Below, one piece after another: positions 14,183 through 21,507 of a stretch of 21,680 nucleotides of DNA (positions are counted from its first letter, which is position 1; each line of letters starts with the position of its first letter). Origin of the DNA: an uncultured delta proteobacterium. Lineage in GTDB: Bacteria > Myxococcota_A > Bradymonadia > REDH01. A model generated the notes under the pieces. It was given only the letters and a program-made list of their open reading frames with translations, ran no database searches and was not told where the DNA came from. The stretch covers positions 1-21,680 of the forward strand of contig CAIWGR010000594.1 in NCBI GenBank assembly GCA_903912275.1. The letters are read 5' to 3'. The translations under genes were made by a program, and so were the position numbers.

Positions 14183-15057
14183 GGCGTCACCTCGAGGCGC
14201 TCGACGATGCCCTGCACCAGGTTGCAGAAGCGGTCGCGGCTTCGGTTCGCGACCTCCTGCACGTCGTGGTGTGAGAGGACGGCGCCCGGCATGCCGGAGG
14301 CGAGGTTGGTGATGCAGGAGATGCCGAGGACGCGGCCGCGCGGGCCTGCGCCGGAGGTGCCGAGGTGGCGCCAGGCGATGACCTCGAGGACGGTGCTCAT
14401 GCCGACCGCGTCGCCGCCATGGTTGCGGAGCATGCGAATCTCCGCGGGTGTCTCGTAGGTGGGTCCGAGGAGCCCCACGTAGATGCCCTGGGTGAGTGGG
14501 ATGCCTTGGGCTTCGGCGCTCGCCCGTGCAGTGGCGCGCAGCTCGGCGTCGTAGGCCTCCGACATGTCGGGGAAGCGGGTTCCCCAGCGGTCGTCGTTGT
14601 GGCCCATGAGCGGGTTGCGACCGGTGAGGTTGATCTGGTCTTCGATGAGCATGAGGTCGCCCGGCGCGGAGCCGAACTTGATGCCGCCGGCCGCGTTGGT
14701 GACGAGGAGGATGCGGCCGCCGAGCTGCCACATCACGCGGGCGGGGAAGACGACGTCGTCTGCGCCATAGCCCTCGTAGGCGTGCACGCGGCCATCCATG
14801 AGCAGGACGGAGCGGCCGGCGAGGGTGCCGAACAGAAGGCGGCCGCGGTGGCCGGCGACCGAGCTGGTGGGGAAGTGGGGAATGTCGCGGTAGGCGGCTT
14901 CCGCGGTGATGTTCACGCGCTCCGCGAGGGCACCGAGTCCGGAGCCGAGGACGATGCAGATATCGGGCCTGCCGAAGCCGCGTGCGCGGAGGTCGTTGGC
15001 GGCCTCGAGGCTGGCATCGAAGGAGAAGAGGTGATGGCGCGCGTCGGACTGGGTCAT
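14179..15057 (-). CDS. punA: Purine nucleoside phosphorylase (trimeric, low-molecular-mass class)
   Basis: 292 residues from ATG 15057 (MTQSDAR). It phosphorolyses inosine/guanosine nucleosides to base and (deoxy)ribose-1-phosphate. Motifs: the phosphate loop VLGSGLGALAERV (36-48), the SSVAGHRGRL loop with H70, GRVHAYEGYG (GRxHxYEG pattern), TNAAGG (119-124), E201 in GPTYETPAEI, GMSTVLEV (218-225), and N250 in CITNLASGM. The Glu and Asn pair gives 6-oxopurine preference in the mammalian-like trimeric PNP class. The open frame extends to 15165, but the extra N-terminus is unrelated to the family and ATG 15057 gives the normal length. No strong Shine-Dalgarno is visible. The stop overlaps the cdd start by four bases. 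It complements the MTA phosphorylase at 2490-3371, which has a different substrate range. Confidence 0.94.
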   Translation of the reverse strand: MTQSDARHHLFSFDASLEAANDLRARGFGRPDICIVLGSGLGALAERVNITAEAAYRDIPHFPTSSVAGHRGRLLFGTLAGRSVLLMDGRVHAYEGYGADDVVFPARVMWQLGGRILLVTNAAGGIKFGSAPGDLMLIEDQINLTGRNPLMGHNDDRWGTRFPDMSEAYDAELRATARASAEAQGIPLTQGIYVGLLGPTYETPAEIRMLRNHGGDAVGMSTVLEVIAWRHLGTSGAGPRGRVLGISCITNLASGMPGAVLSHHDVQEVANRSRDRFCNLVQGIVERLEVTP

Positions 15058-15101
15058 GGTACCACGAGGTCGTTCGTTGAAGGGTGGAGGATCGTGGCGC
15101 G

Positions 15102-15114
15102 GCGCACGGTGCGC
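15102..15114. other. Short GC-rich hairpin between DUF1636-like gene and PNP gene
   Basis: GCGCA/TGCGC form a perfect five-base stem around a three-base centre, just after the stop codon of the DUF1636-like gene on the minus strand. No T-run follows, so it is not a standard intrinsic terminator. It lies in the 58-bp gap between two co-directional genes and might attenuate transcription or protect an RNA end. The rest of the gap shows only a poor ribosome-binding site. Confidence 0.3.
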
Positions 15115-15115
15115 G

Positions 15116-15502
15116 TCAACCAATCGGCGGGCGGAGGCCGGCGTGGAACTGCAGGCGCCCAGCATGCCAGACTTGGTAGAGCCTCTTGCGGAGCTGTTCG
15201 GGGGCCTTCTGCGCTGCGATTTCTGCGAGGGCGCCGATGACCTCGTCGAGCTCGTCGCAGGTGCGGATGCCGACGAAGGCGAACTCCCAGCCCTGCCACT
15301 CGACGCGGACGGTGTGGCCGGCGTCGCAGGAGTTGAGGCAGTGGCTCAGCCGGGCGTGGAAGGGGTGCCCATCGGGCGTGGTCGCCCGAGCGCGGGCATG
15401 GTCGAGCAGGAGCTGCGCGCCGTCTGCGCCCGCCGCGATGCGCTCGCTGTTCCGGCAGCGTCGGCAGATGGCGAGGCGGTGGTCGGGGACGTCGAGGGTC
15501 AT
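15116..15502 (-). CDS. DUF1636-like small metal-binding (ferredoxin-type) protein
   Basis: 128 residues from ATG 15502. Two Cys pairs, C13-RR-C16 near the N-terminus (ICRRCRN) and C55-LNS-C59 in HCLNSCDAG, are followed by HTVRVEWQGWEFAFVGI. This layout matches DUF1636 predicted metal-binding proteins and is reminiscent of thioredoxin-like [2Fe-2S] ferredoxins. I infer an Fe-S or zinc-binding small protein, possibly an electron carrier. Its start overlaps the stop of the SDR gene as ATGA, so the two are translationally coupled, and it might serve that or another oxidoreductase. The C-terminal third is basic. Family assignment is from pattern only; the partner is unknown. Confidence 0.78.
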   Translation of the reverse strand: MTLDVPDHRLAICRRCRNSERIAAGADGAQLLLDHARARATTPDGHPFHARLSHCLNSCDAGHTVRVEWQGWEFAFVGIRTCDELDEVIGALAEIAAQKAPEQLRKRLYQVWHAGRLQFHAGLRPPIG

Positions 15503-16266
15503 CGGGCGCAGGTGAGGTGTCTGCCGCCGTCGATGGGGAGGGTTGCGCCCGTGATCCAGCCGGTGGCGTCGGAGAGGAGCCAGACGATGGCTTCGGCGAC
15601 CTCGTCGGGCTGGCCGACGCGGCCCATGGGATGGGTCTGTTGGCTCCGCTCGAGGAAGGCTGCGTAGGCGGCATCGTCCATGCCGGAGGCGCGATGGAGC
15701 TCGGTGACGACCACGCCCGGATTGACTGCGTTGACGCGGATGCCATCGGCGGCCAGCTCGAGGGCGAGGCAGCGTGTCATCTGGTCGAGTGCCGCCTTGC
15801 TGACGCAGTAGGCGAGGATGCCGGGGAAGGAGCGGGTGCCTGTGACGCTCGAGATGTTGACGATGGAGGCGCCCGCACCGGTCTGGCGGAGGGCGGGGAG
15901 CGCTGCCTTGGTGAGCAGGGCCACCGAGCGCACATTGATGTTCATGACCCGGTCGAAGGAGTCGATGGAGGCCTTCTCGAGCGAGCCGCCTTCGAGGATG
16001 CCTGCGGCGTTCACGAGGCCGCGGAGCGGGCCCAGTTTGGTCGTAACGGCCTCGATAAGGCGTGCCACATCGCCGTCGTCGGTGAGGTCGGCGGCGAAGG
16101 TGTGGATGGAGCCGGCCGGGGCCTTGGTAGCGAGTTCGGCGAGGCGGTCCTGCCGGCGGCCTGTGGCTGCGACGGTCCAGCCGCGGTGGGCGAGGAGGAG
16201 GGCGGTGGCCTCTCCGATGCCGCTGGTGGCACCGGAGACGAGGGCGAGGGGTGATTGGCTGCTCAA
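15499..16266 (-). CDS. Short-chain dehydrogenase/reductase
   Basis: 255 residues, a classical SDR. The nucleotide-binding motif is SGATSGIG (11-18), with R37-R38 after the second strand (ATGRRQDR), which favours NADP(H). The NAAG motif is at 86-89 and N111 is in INVRS. The catalytic Ser is in NISSVTG (139-140), with Y153-x3-K157 in AYCVSK. The C-terminus has VNPGVV and the usual GATLPIDGG. The substrate cannot be predicted; homologues reduce or oxidise many ketones, sugars and acyl carriers. The start is TTG 16266, the only start codon in reach before the TSGIG fold, with no clear Shine-Dalgarno. It lies 37 bp after the glycosyltransferase gene and overlaps the DUF1636-like gene by four bases. 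Confidence 0.92.
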   Translation of the reverse strand: MSSQSPLALVSGATSGIGEATALLLAHRGWTVAATGRRQDRLAELATKAPAGSIHTFAADLTDDGDVARLIEAVTTKLGPLRGLVNAAGILEGGSLEKASIDSFDRVMNINVRSVALLTKAALPALRQTGAGASIVNISSVTGTRSFPGILAYCVSKAALDQMTRCLALELAADGIRVNAVNPGVVVTELHRASGMDDAAYAAFLERSQQTHPMGRVGQPDEVAEAIVWLLSDATGWITGATLPIDGGRHLTCAR

Positions 16267-16303
16267 GGGGTTGTCTCGTCTTGGGGTGGGCGATGGTGTG
16301 GGT

Positions 16304-17419
16304 TCAACGTGCGAGGCTCTCGAACAGCTTCATCATTCTCTCGGCAAGTCTTGCCTCGCTGAATTCGGTAACGGCTCGCTCGCGAGCGGCCGCTCCCATG
16401 CGCTGACGCAGATCGGGCGTGTCGGCGAGCTGCTCGATCGCGCGGGCCAACGTCGCGGGTGCGTCCGAGAGGTGAAGCCCGGTCTCGTCGGAGGCAATCT
16501 TCAGCACCAAGCCGGTATCCTCGTTCGCCACAATCTCGGGGGGGCCGCCGCGGTCTCCGCAAATGACCGGGATGCCGCTGGCTTGGCTCTCCAGCACCAC
16601 ATAGCTGAAACTCTCCCAGCTGCTCGGAGACACAGCAACGTCGGCTGACGCAAAGGCGGTCGCCAGAGCAGGGAGGTTCATCCGTCCTGTAGCGACTGCC
16701 CAAGGTCGGGTCCGGACGCGCTCGGCATGGGCGGGTGTGATATCGCCGATGACGGCGAGCTGGACGGGAACGGCGCGGTCGGCGTTGACGAGATCCATCG
16801 CGTCCAAGAGCTGCGCCAACCCCTTGAGTTCGTAGTCTCGCCCTGTGAACAGCGCGATCGGCCCGGTGCCGGTCAGGCCCCTTTCAGGCCAGAAGTCCGT
16901 GGCTCGGAAGGCGGGGCTGAAGGTGCGGGGATCGATCGCATGTGGGATCCGCTCCAGCCGACCAAGGCGCACGCGGCGCTTCACATGGTCGATGCGGGCC
17001 TGGGAGGCCTCGATCCAGCGGTCGCAAAGAAGTTCGGCCTCGACGAATCCCGGTGAGTCGGCCCGACGAAGCGGCAGCGGAGTGATGTTGGGCCCGCAGA
17101 CCAGCGGTCGCCCGAGCCGCAACGACTGCGCAAGAAGGAGCGAGGCCGTGTTCGCGGGCACCCAGATCACGTCGGTATCTGCAGCGGCCCTCCGTAGGGT
17201 CGCGAGCGAGGTGGCCCATTTGCCCGGACGCTTGGGGTGGAAATCCGAGAACCAGCGAAATCGCGGGTGCTCACGCCACGAGACGCCCTCGTCGAGCGCT
17301 TCCGCGACCAGGGTGACCCGTGCGTCGGTGTGTTCGAGCAGGGCACCCAGCGTGGTCAGGATGTTCCGCGCCGGACCGGTTCCGTGAACCGCCCGGTGGG
17401 TGATGACGAGGATGTGCAT
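16304..17419 (-). CDS. Glycosyltransferase family 4-like (GT-B fold)
   Basis: 371 residues from ATG 17419 (MHILVITHRAVHGTGPARN). The N-terminal Rossmann half begins with a Gly-containing acceptor loop. The C-terminal half has LFTGRDYELKGLAQLLDAM (190-208), typical of GT4 enzymes. The nucleotide-sugar site has E269 and E277 (the E-x7-E pattern in WESFSYVVLES), then GIPVICGDRGGPPEIV and an ENDTGLV-like NEDTGLVL. It should transfer a sugar with retention to a lipid, polysaccharide or small molecule; donor and acceptor are unknown. No membrane span is seen, so it is cytosolic or peripheral. It leads the minus-strand run, 37 bp before the SDR gene, but no other glycan-biosynthesis gene is near. 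A hand count of 16321-16620 gives about 65% GC, slightly below the SDR gene (about 70%). Confidence 0.92.
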   Translation of the reverse strand: MHILVITHRAVHGTGPARNILTTLGALLEHTDARVTLVAEALDEGVSWREHPRFRWFSDFHPKRPGKWATSLATLRRAAADTDVIWVPANTASLLLAQSLRLGRPLVCGPNITPLPLRRADSPGFVEAELLCDRWIEASQARIDHVKRRVRLGRLERIPHAIDPRTFSPAFRATDFWPERGLTGTGPIALFTGRDYELKGLAQLLDAMDLVNADRAVPVQLAVIGDITPAHAERVRTRPWAVATGRMNLPALATAFASADVAVSPSSWESFSYVVLESQASGIPVICGDRGGPPEIVANEDTGLVLKIASDETGLHLSDAPATLARAIEQLADTPDLRQRMGAAARERAVTEFSEARLAERMMKLFESLAR

Positions 17420-17534
17420 GGTCGCCTTGGTCACACAGCAACAGGGTTGCGGAGCCTCTCGCTCAGAGTATAGCGGAAGGGAGTTTGACGGTGGTCTGAA
17501 CGGTTGTCCAGATCGCCTGCGGGAGACAGGTGCG
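17420..17534. promoter_or_regulatory. Divergent promoter region between glycosyltransferase and aminopeptidase P genes
   Basis: This 115-bp gap must drive two divergent genes. On the minus strand TATACT (17472-17467) is a good -10 match about 50 bases before the glycosyltransferase ATG, though no good -35 is seen. On the plus strand TATAGC (17469-17474), with TTGCGG 16 bases upstream (17447-17452), could serve pepP. The two -10 candidates overlap, which would make the promoters mutually exclusive. TTGACG at 17485-17490 looks like a -35 but has no matching -10. Confidence 0.4.
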
Positions 17535-18866
17535 ATGCAGAACGGAATGCTCGACTTTGCGCGTAACCGCGCAGCGGTAATGAAGGAGATGGGGCCCAAC
17601 GCAGGGCTGCTGGTGTTCGGCGCGCGTGAGAAGATTCGCAGCCGCGACACCCACTACAATTACCGGTTCTCGTCGGACCTCTACTACCTCTCGGGGCTCA
17701 CCGAGCCCGAGTCTGCCGTCTTCCTGAGCACGGTGCCCGGCGTGCCGCCGTTTCACCTCTTTGTGCGGGAGAGCAAGCCTGAAGAAGAGCGCTGGAACGG
17801 CATCCGCCTGGGGCTGCAGGGCGCCGCAGAGAAACTCGGCGCCGACAAGGTCTACAGCAGCGTTACCATGTCGGAGGGTCTCTCGTCGCTCATCGCCTCG
17901 GTAGACCGCCTCCACTTCACATTTGGCAACGACGATGCCTACGACCGCACGGTCATCGAGATTCTCGGAAGCTGCCGCGAGGGGCGTCGCAGGGCGCGCA
18001 GCGGCCCCTCCGAGGTCGTGGATGCGGAGCTCATCCTGCACCGGCTTCGGATGTTCAAGCAGGCCGACGAGCTCGAGGTGATGTCGGAGGCTGCGCGGGT
18101 CTCGGCGGCTGGTCACCTCGCCGGCATGCGGGGTGTGCGGCCGGGCATGAACGAGGCGGAGCTGCAGGGCATCGTCGAGGCGACCTTCAAGCGCGAGGGG
18201 GCCTCCTGCCCGTCGTTCAACTCGATCGTGGCGGGCGGAGACCGGGCCTATGTGCTCCACTACGAGTCCAACGACGCCACGCTGCAGGAGGGTGAACTTG
18301 TCATGGTGGACGCGGGCGCCGAGGTGCTCGGCTACGCCGGCGACATCTCGCGGACCTACCCCGTGGGAGCAGCCTTCACGCCGGCGCAGCGGGTCGCCTA
18401 CGAGTTGGTGCTCGCCGCGCAGGAATACGCCATCACGCTGGTGCAGGTTGGGGCCACCAACCAGCAGGTGCATGAGAAGACGACGGCGCGGCTCGCGGAG
18501 CTGCTCCGTGCTTCCGACATCCTCGAGCCGGCCGCCGCCGAGGCGACGCTCACCGAGGGCATCGGGGAATACTTCCCGCATGGCACGGGCCACTATCTGG
18601 GCCTCGATGTGCACGATGTTGGCACCTATCTCGAGCGGGGAAACCGGGCCTTCGCCTACCGCCCCGGCATGGTCGTGACGATTGAGCCTGGCCTCTACCT
18701 GAGCGCCTCGAACCTTGATGTGCGGCCCGCCTACCGTGGCATCAGCATCCGCGTCGAAGACGATGTGGTGGTGACCGAGCAGGGCCCTCGCGTACTCACG
18801 GCCGGTGTGCCGAAGTCTGTTGCTGAGATTGAGTCGATTCGCGCTGCAGCGCTGGGAGTGAAGTAA
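17535..18866 (+). CDS. pepP: Xaa-Pro aminopeptidase (aminopeptidase P, M24B)
   Basis: 443 residues from ATG 17535, with GGAG and CAGG just upstream. It releases an N-terminal residue preceding proline, in cytosolic peptide turnover. The N-terminal AMP_N domain contains DTHYNYRFSSDLYYLSGL (38-55). The pita-bread catalytic domain holds all five dinuclear metal ligands: D259 (MVDAGA), D270 (GDISRTYP), H353 (HGTGHYLGLDVHDVG), E384 (TIEPGLYL) and E408 (ISIRVEDDV). Spacing is nearly that of E. coli PepP. The TAA stop shares one base with the bioB ATG (TAATG), so translation is coupled. The pairing with biotin synthesis has no obvious metabolic logic. Confidence 0.95.
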   Translation: MQNGMLDFARNRAAVMKEMGPNAGLLVFGAREKIRSRDTHYNYRFSSDLYYLSGLTEPESAVFLSTVPGVPPFHLFVRESKPEEERWNGIRLGLQGAAEKLGADKVYSSVTMSEGLSSLIASVDRLHFTFGNDDAYDRTVIEILGSCREGRRRARSGPSEVVDAELILHRLRMFKQADELEVMSEAARVSAAGHLAGMRGVRPGMNEAELQGIVEATFKREGASCPSFNSIVAGGDRAYVLHYESNDATLQEGELVMVDAGAEVLGYAGDISRTYPVGAAFTPAQRVAYELVLAAQEYAITLVQVGATNQQVHEKTTARLAELLRASDILEPAAAEATLTEGIGEYFPHGTGHYLGLDVHDVGTYLERGNRAFAYRPGMVVTIEPGLYLSASNLDVRPAYRGISIRVEDDVVVTEQGPRVLTAGVPKSVAEIESIRAAALGVK

Positions 18867-19888
18867 TGCCGACCGTACATCCGACCCTCGAGGCTCTCCG
18901 GAGCCATGATTATTCTGCCGGTGGCATCTCGCGTGAGCTAGCGCTGGAAGCGACGCAGCTTACCGGCATCGACCTCTGGGACCTCTTTGCGCTGGCAAAC
19001 CGGGTGCGCCACGAGCAGGTTGGCGACGAGGTCCACCTCTGCGGCATCATCAATGCGAAGTCGGGCCACTGCCCCGAGGACTGCAAGTTCTGCGCGCAGT
19101 CGCGCCACTACGACACCGGCATCCAGACCTACCCGCTGCTCGACCCCATCGAGATGGAGATCGCGGCGGAGCGTGCTGCGCGCGAGGGTGCGGGCCGGTT
19201 CGGCATCGTGACCGCGACCAAGGCGCTCACCAAGGGCAAGTTCCTCGACACGGTCCTCGAGTCGGTGCGGCGCATCAAGGCCGAGGGCAAGGTGCAGCCC
19301 GATGCTTCGCTCGGCATCATCTACGAGCCCGAGATTGCGGTCATGCTCAAGGAGGCGGGGCTCGGCGAGTTCAACCACAACCTCGAGACCTCGCGGCGCT
19401 ACTTCGGCGAGATCTGCACGACCCACAGTTACGACGAGCGGCTCAACACGCTCAAGTATCTGAAGGCCGCCGGCATCGCCGTCTGCTCCGGCGGTATCTT
19501 CGGCATGGGCGAGAGCTGGGATGACCGGGTCGATCTGGCGCTGGAGCTGCGCGGCGTAGGCGTCGACACCGTGCCGATGAACTTCCTGCACCGGATTGAT
19601 GGTACGCCGCTCGAGAAGATGGAGCCGATGGAGCCGCTCGAGGTGCTCCACTGCATCGCGCTCTTCCGACTGCTGCTACCGCAGATGGAGATCAAGGTGG
19701 CGGGTGGCCGCGAGGTGAACCTTCGCAGCCTGCAGCCCTTGATGTTCTCGTCGGGTGCCAACTCGACGATGGTGGGAAACTACCTGACGACGCGCGGTTG
19801 GAACGCAGCGAAGGACCATGAGATGATCGCAGATCTGGGGCTGAAGGTGGCCTGCGAGTCGCCTGCTTCGGGTGCTGAGATTGCCTGA
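18866..19888 (+). CDS. bioB: Biotin synthase (radical SAM)
   Basis: 340 residues from ATG 18866. It inserts sulfur into dethiobiotin, the last step of biotin synthesis. The radical-SAM cluster is C69-x3-C73-x2-C76 in GHCPEDCKFCAQS. Other BioB marks: FNHNLETS (169-176), CSGGIFGMGES (207-217), PMNFLHRIDGTPLE, GGREVNLRSLQPLMF (280-294, with R282 at the auxiliary-cluster Arg position), GANSTMVGNYLTTRG. Against E. coli BioB, the auxiliary [2Fe-2S] ligands C97 and C128 align with G113 and D146, while C188 is kept as C207; another Cys occurs at C184 in EICTTH. This fits a BioB subclass with a differently bound auxiliary cluster rather than a broken gene, since all else is intact. No bioA, bioD or bioF is in the window. 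The last 17 bases overlap the next gene. Confidence 0.96.
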   Translation: MPTVHPTLEALRSHDYSAGGISRELALEATQLTGIDLWDLFALANRVRHEQVGDEVHLCGIINAKSGHCPEDCKFCAQSRHYDTGIQTYPLLDPIEMEIAAERAAREGAGRFGIVTATKALTKGKFLDTVLESVRRIKAEGKVQPDASLGIIYEPEIAVMLKEAGLGEFNHNLETSRRYFGEICTTHSYDERLNTLKYLKAAGIAVCSGGIFGMGESWDDRVDLALELRGVGVDTVPMNFLHRIDGTPLEKMEPMEPLEVLHCIALFRLLLPQMEIKVAGGREVNLRSLQPLMFSSGANSTMVGNYLTTRGWNAAKDHEMIADLGLKVACESPASGAEIA

Positions 19889-21344
19889 GTTCCGGCTTCG
19901 GTGGCTGGTGCTCGTAGCGGCTGTGGCGCTGCTGGGCGCCTGCGGCAGTCGTGCCGCGGCAGTCAGCGAAGAGGAGCCGATTGCGGCACGCAAAGAGGTC
20001 TCTTCGGAGGCCGTGCAGCATGTGCTGGAGGGTGAGCTGGCGCGGTTTGGAAATCGCCGCGGCGAGCAGCTGTCGGCGCTGGGGCAGGCCGTGGCCGCAG
20101 ATGGCGCCGATGCGGGCCTGCGGATGGCCTACGCGGAGGCGCTCTTCTTCTCGGACAAGCCGGACGATGCGCGTCGTGAGCTGAAGATCGCGGGCGGTCT
20201 TGGTGCGGCGGCGTGGGAGCTGGCGCTTGTCGAGTTCCCCTATCTTCAGCGCAAATCGAGCGTCGAGGCGACGCTGGCGCTGTTTGTCGGCGTGTCGCGC
20301 GAGGGGGCACCGGAGCGCTTCTTCCAGCAGTGGCGTCAGGTTGCGGGCCGCGCGGGAGCCGATGCGGAGCGAGAGGCCTGTCATGCCTGGACAGTGGCCT
20401 ATCCGCAGCAGGCGATCGGCTGGGGCTGCCTCGGCGAGGTGGAGCGGCGGGAAGGGCGTATCGAGCAGGCGGCGGGCTTCTTCAGGCAGGCGGCGGAGGC
20501 CGGCTCGGAGGCCTACGCAGGCGAGCTGATGGAGCTCTTGTCGGAGCAGGGCAGCCTGGCAGAGCTGATGGCGATCGCGGCGCCTGTCGCAGCTCGCTAC
20601 CGCGAGTCGATCGCGGTAGCTGTGGGCTTCGCGCAGCTCCAGGCGGTGGAGGCGCAGCAGGGGCCGGATTCGGCCTGCCAAACACTCACAGGACTTGCCG
20701 GCCGGATTGGCGGCAACGGCCGTCGCTATGCTGACGCGGTGGACCGTGTGCGGGCAACAGCGAGGCCTGCGTTGCTCCGCTGTTTTGTGTCTGCGGCGCT
20801 CGCCACGCGGGGCCGCAACGAGGGCATGGTCATGGCCTCGGCGGCGGCCTTTGATGCGGCGGGACTCTTCGATGATGCGCGGCCGTTGCTGGAGCGGGTG
20901 CTCGAGATCGATCCATCCAACGCCGTGGCGCTGAACCAGCTGGGTTACAGCCTGGCAGAGCGCAACCTCGACCTGCCGACAGCACTGGCCTACCTGGAGC
21001 GGGCCAACCGGCTGCGGCCGGAGGATGGCGGCATCCTCGACTCGCTGGCCTGGGTCTACTTCCGGCTGGGGCGGTTTGCGGAGGCGGAGCCACTGAGTCG
21101 GCAGGCGGTGGAACTGGCGGGACCGGGCGCGGTGCTGGTCGACCATCTGGGCGACATCCTCTGGGCGCTTGGCCAGAAGGAGGAGGCGATCGAGCAGTGG
21201 CGCCTCGCCTACCAGAACGTCACGGCCGAATCGGAGGATGTGCTTACGACGGTGCCTGAAAAGCTGCAGCGGGCGGGCGCACCACTCGAAGAGGGCGGTG
21301 AGGGCGACGACGAAGGGGGCGACGGCGAAGAAGGCGAAGAGTAG
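19872..21344 (+). CDS. TPR-repeat lipoprotein
   Basis: 490 residues from GTG 19872, overlapping bioB by 17 bp; TTG 19881 is a possible alternative start and neither has a strong Shine-Dalgarno. The signal peptide ends in the lipobox LGAC with lipidated C24, followed by Gly and Ser. A long helical-repeat region follows, weakly TPR-like from about 45 to 330 and clear from about 338 to 455 (LLERVLEIDPSNAVALNQLG; ALAYLERANRLRPEDGGILD; a third repeat with EAIEQW). The C-terminus is a Glu/Asp/Gly-rich acidic tail. Such proteins are envelope scaffolds. In several proteobacteria a TPR protein of this kind precedes the outer-membrane lipoprotein gene lolB, and here a lipoprotein gene also follows. It is probably membrane-anchored on the periplasmic side; partners are unknown. 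Confidence 0.9.
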   Translation: MLRLPEFRLRWLVLVAAVALLGACGSRAAAVSEEEPIAARKEVSSEAVQHVLEGELARFGNRRGEQLSALGQAVAADGADAGLRMAYAEALFFSDKPDDARRELKIAGGLGAAAWELALVEFPYLQRKSSVEATLALFVGVSREGAPERFFQQWRQVAGRAGADAEREACHAWTVAYPQQAIGWGCLGEVERREGRIEQAAGFFRQAAEAGSEAYAGELMELLSEQGSLAELMAIAAPVAARYRESIAVAVGFAQLQAVEAQQGPDSACQTLTGLAGRIGGNGRRYADAVDRVRATARPALLRCFVSAALATRGRNEGMVMASAAAFDAAGLFDDARPLLERVLEIDPSNAVALNQLGYSLAERNLDLPTALAYLERANRLRPEDGGILDSLAWVYFRLGRFAEAEPLSRQAVELAGPGAVLVDHLGDILWALGQKEEAIEQWRLAYQNVTAESEDVLTTVPEKLQRAGAPLEEGGEGDDEGGDGEEGEE

Positions 21345-21358
21345 CGCGCCGCAGACCT

Positions 21359-21449
21359 GCGACGAAACTTGTCGCCGACTGCGATCAGGCGGTATCGTGT
21401 CGAGCATCCCGACGCCTCGCGTTGTGGCCATCGACGGGGTCGCGAGGCG
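21359..21449 (+). other. Intergenic stretch with two hairpins after the TPR lipoprotein gene
   Basis: GCGAC (21359-21363) pairs with GTCGC (21371-21375) around a seven-base loop. Further on, CGCCTCGCG (21413-21421) pairs perfectly with CGCGAGGCG (21441-21449) across 19 bases. Neither is followed by a T-run, so they are not standard intrinsic terminators; the second could help Rho-type termination or be a protein site. No clear promoter is seen in 21345-21507, and nothing else there is recognisable. Confidence 0.35.
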
Positions 21450-21507
21450 CTGTCCGTTGCAGAATTGCGGGTTCGTGCAGGGTTTGCATGGTTGAGCGGA
21501 GAACTTG

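Noticed and set aside
16304..17419. Glycosyltransferase gene as a recent horizontal insertion
   Set aside because: Slightly lower GC and a lone glycan gene are suggestive, but codon third positions remain GC-rich and no flanking repeats or mobility genes are seen.
7919..17419. A classical defence island around the giant helicase
   Set aside because: No restriction-modification, toxin-antitoxin, CRISPR, BREX or transposase genes are present; the neighbours are salvage and metabolic enzymes.
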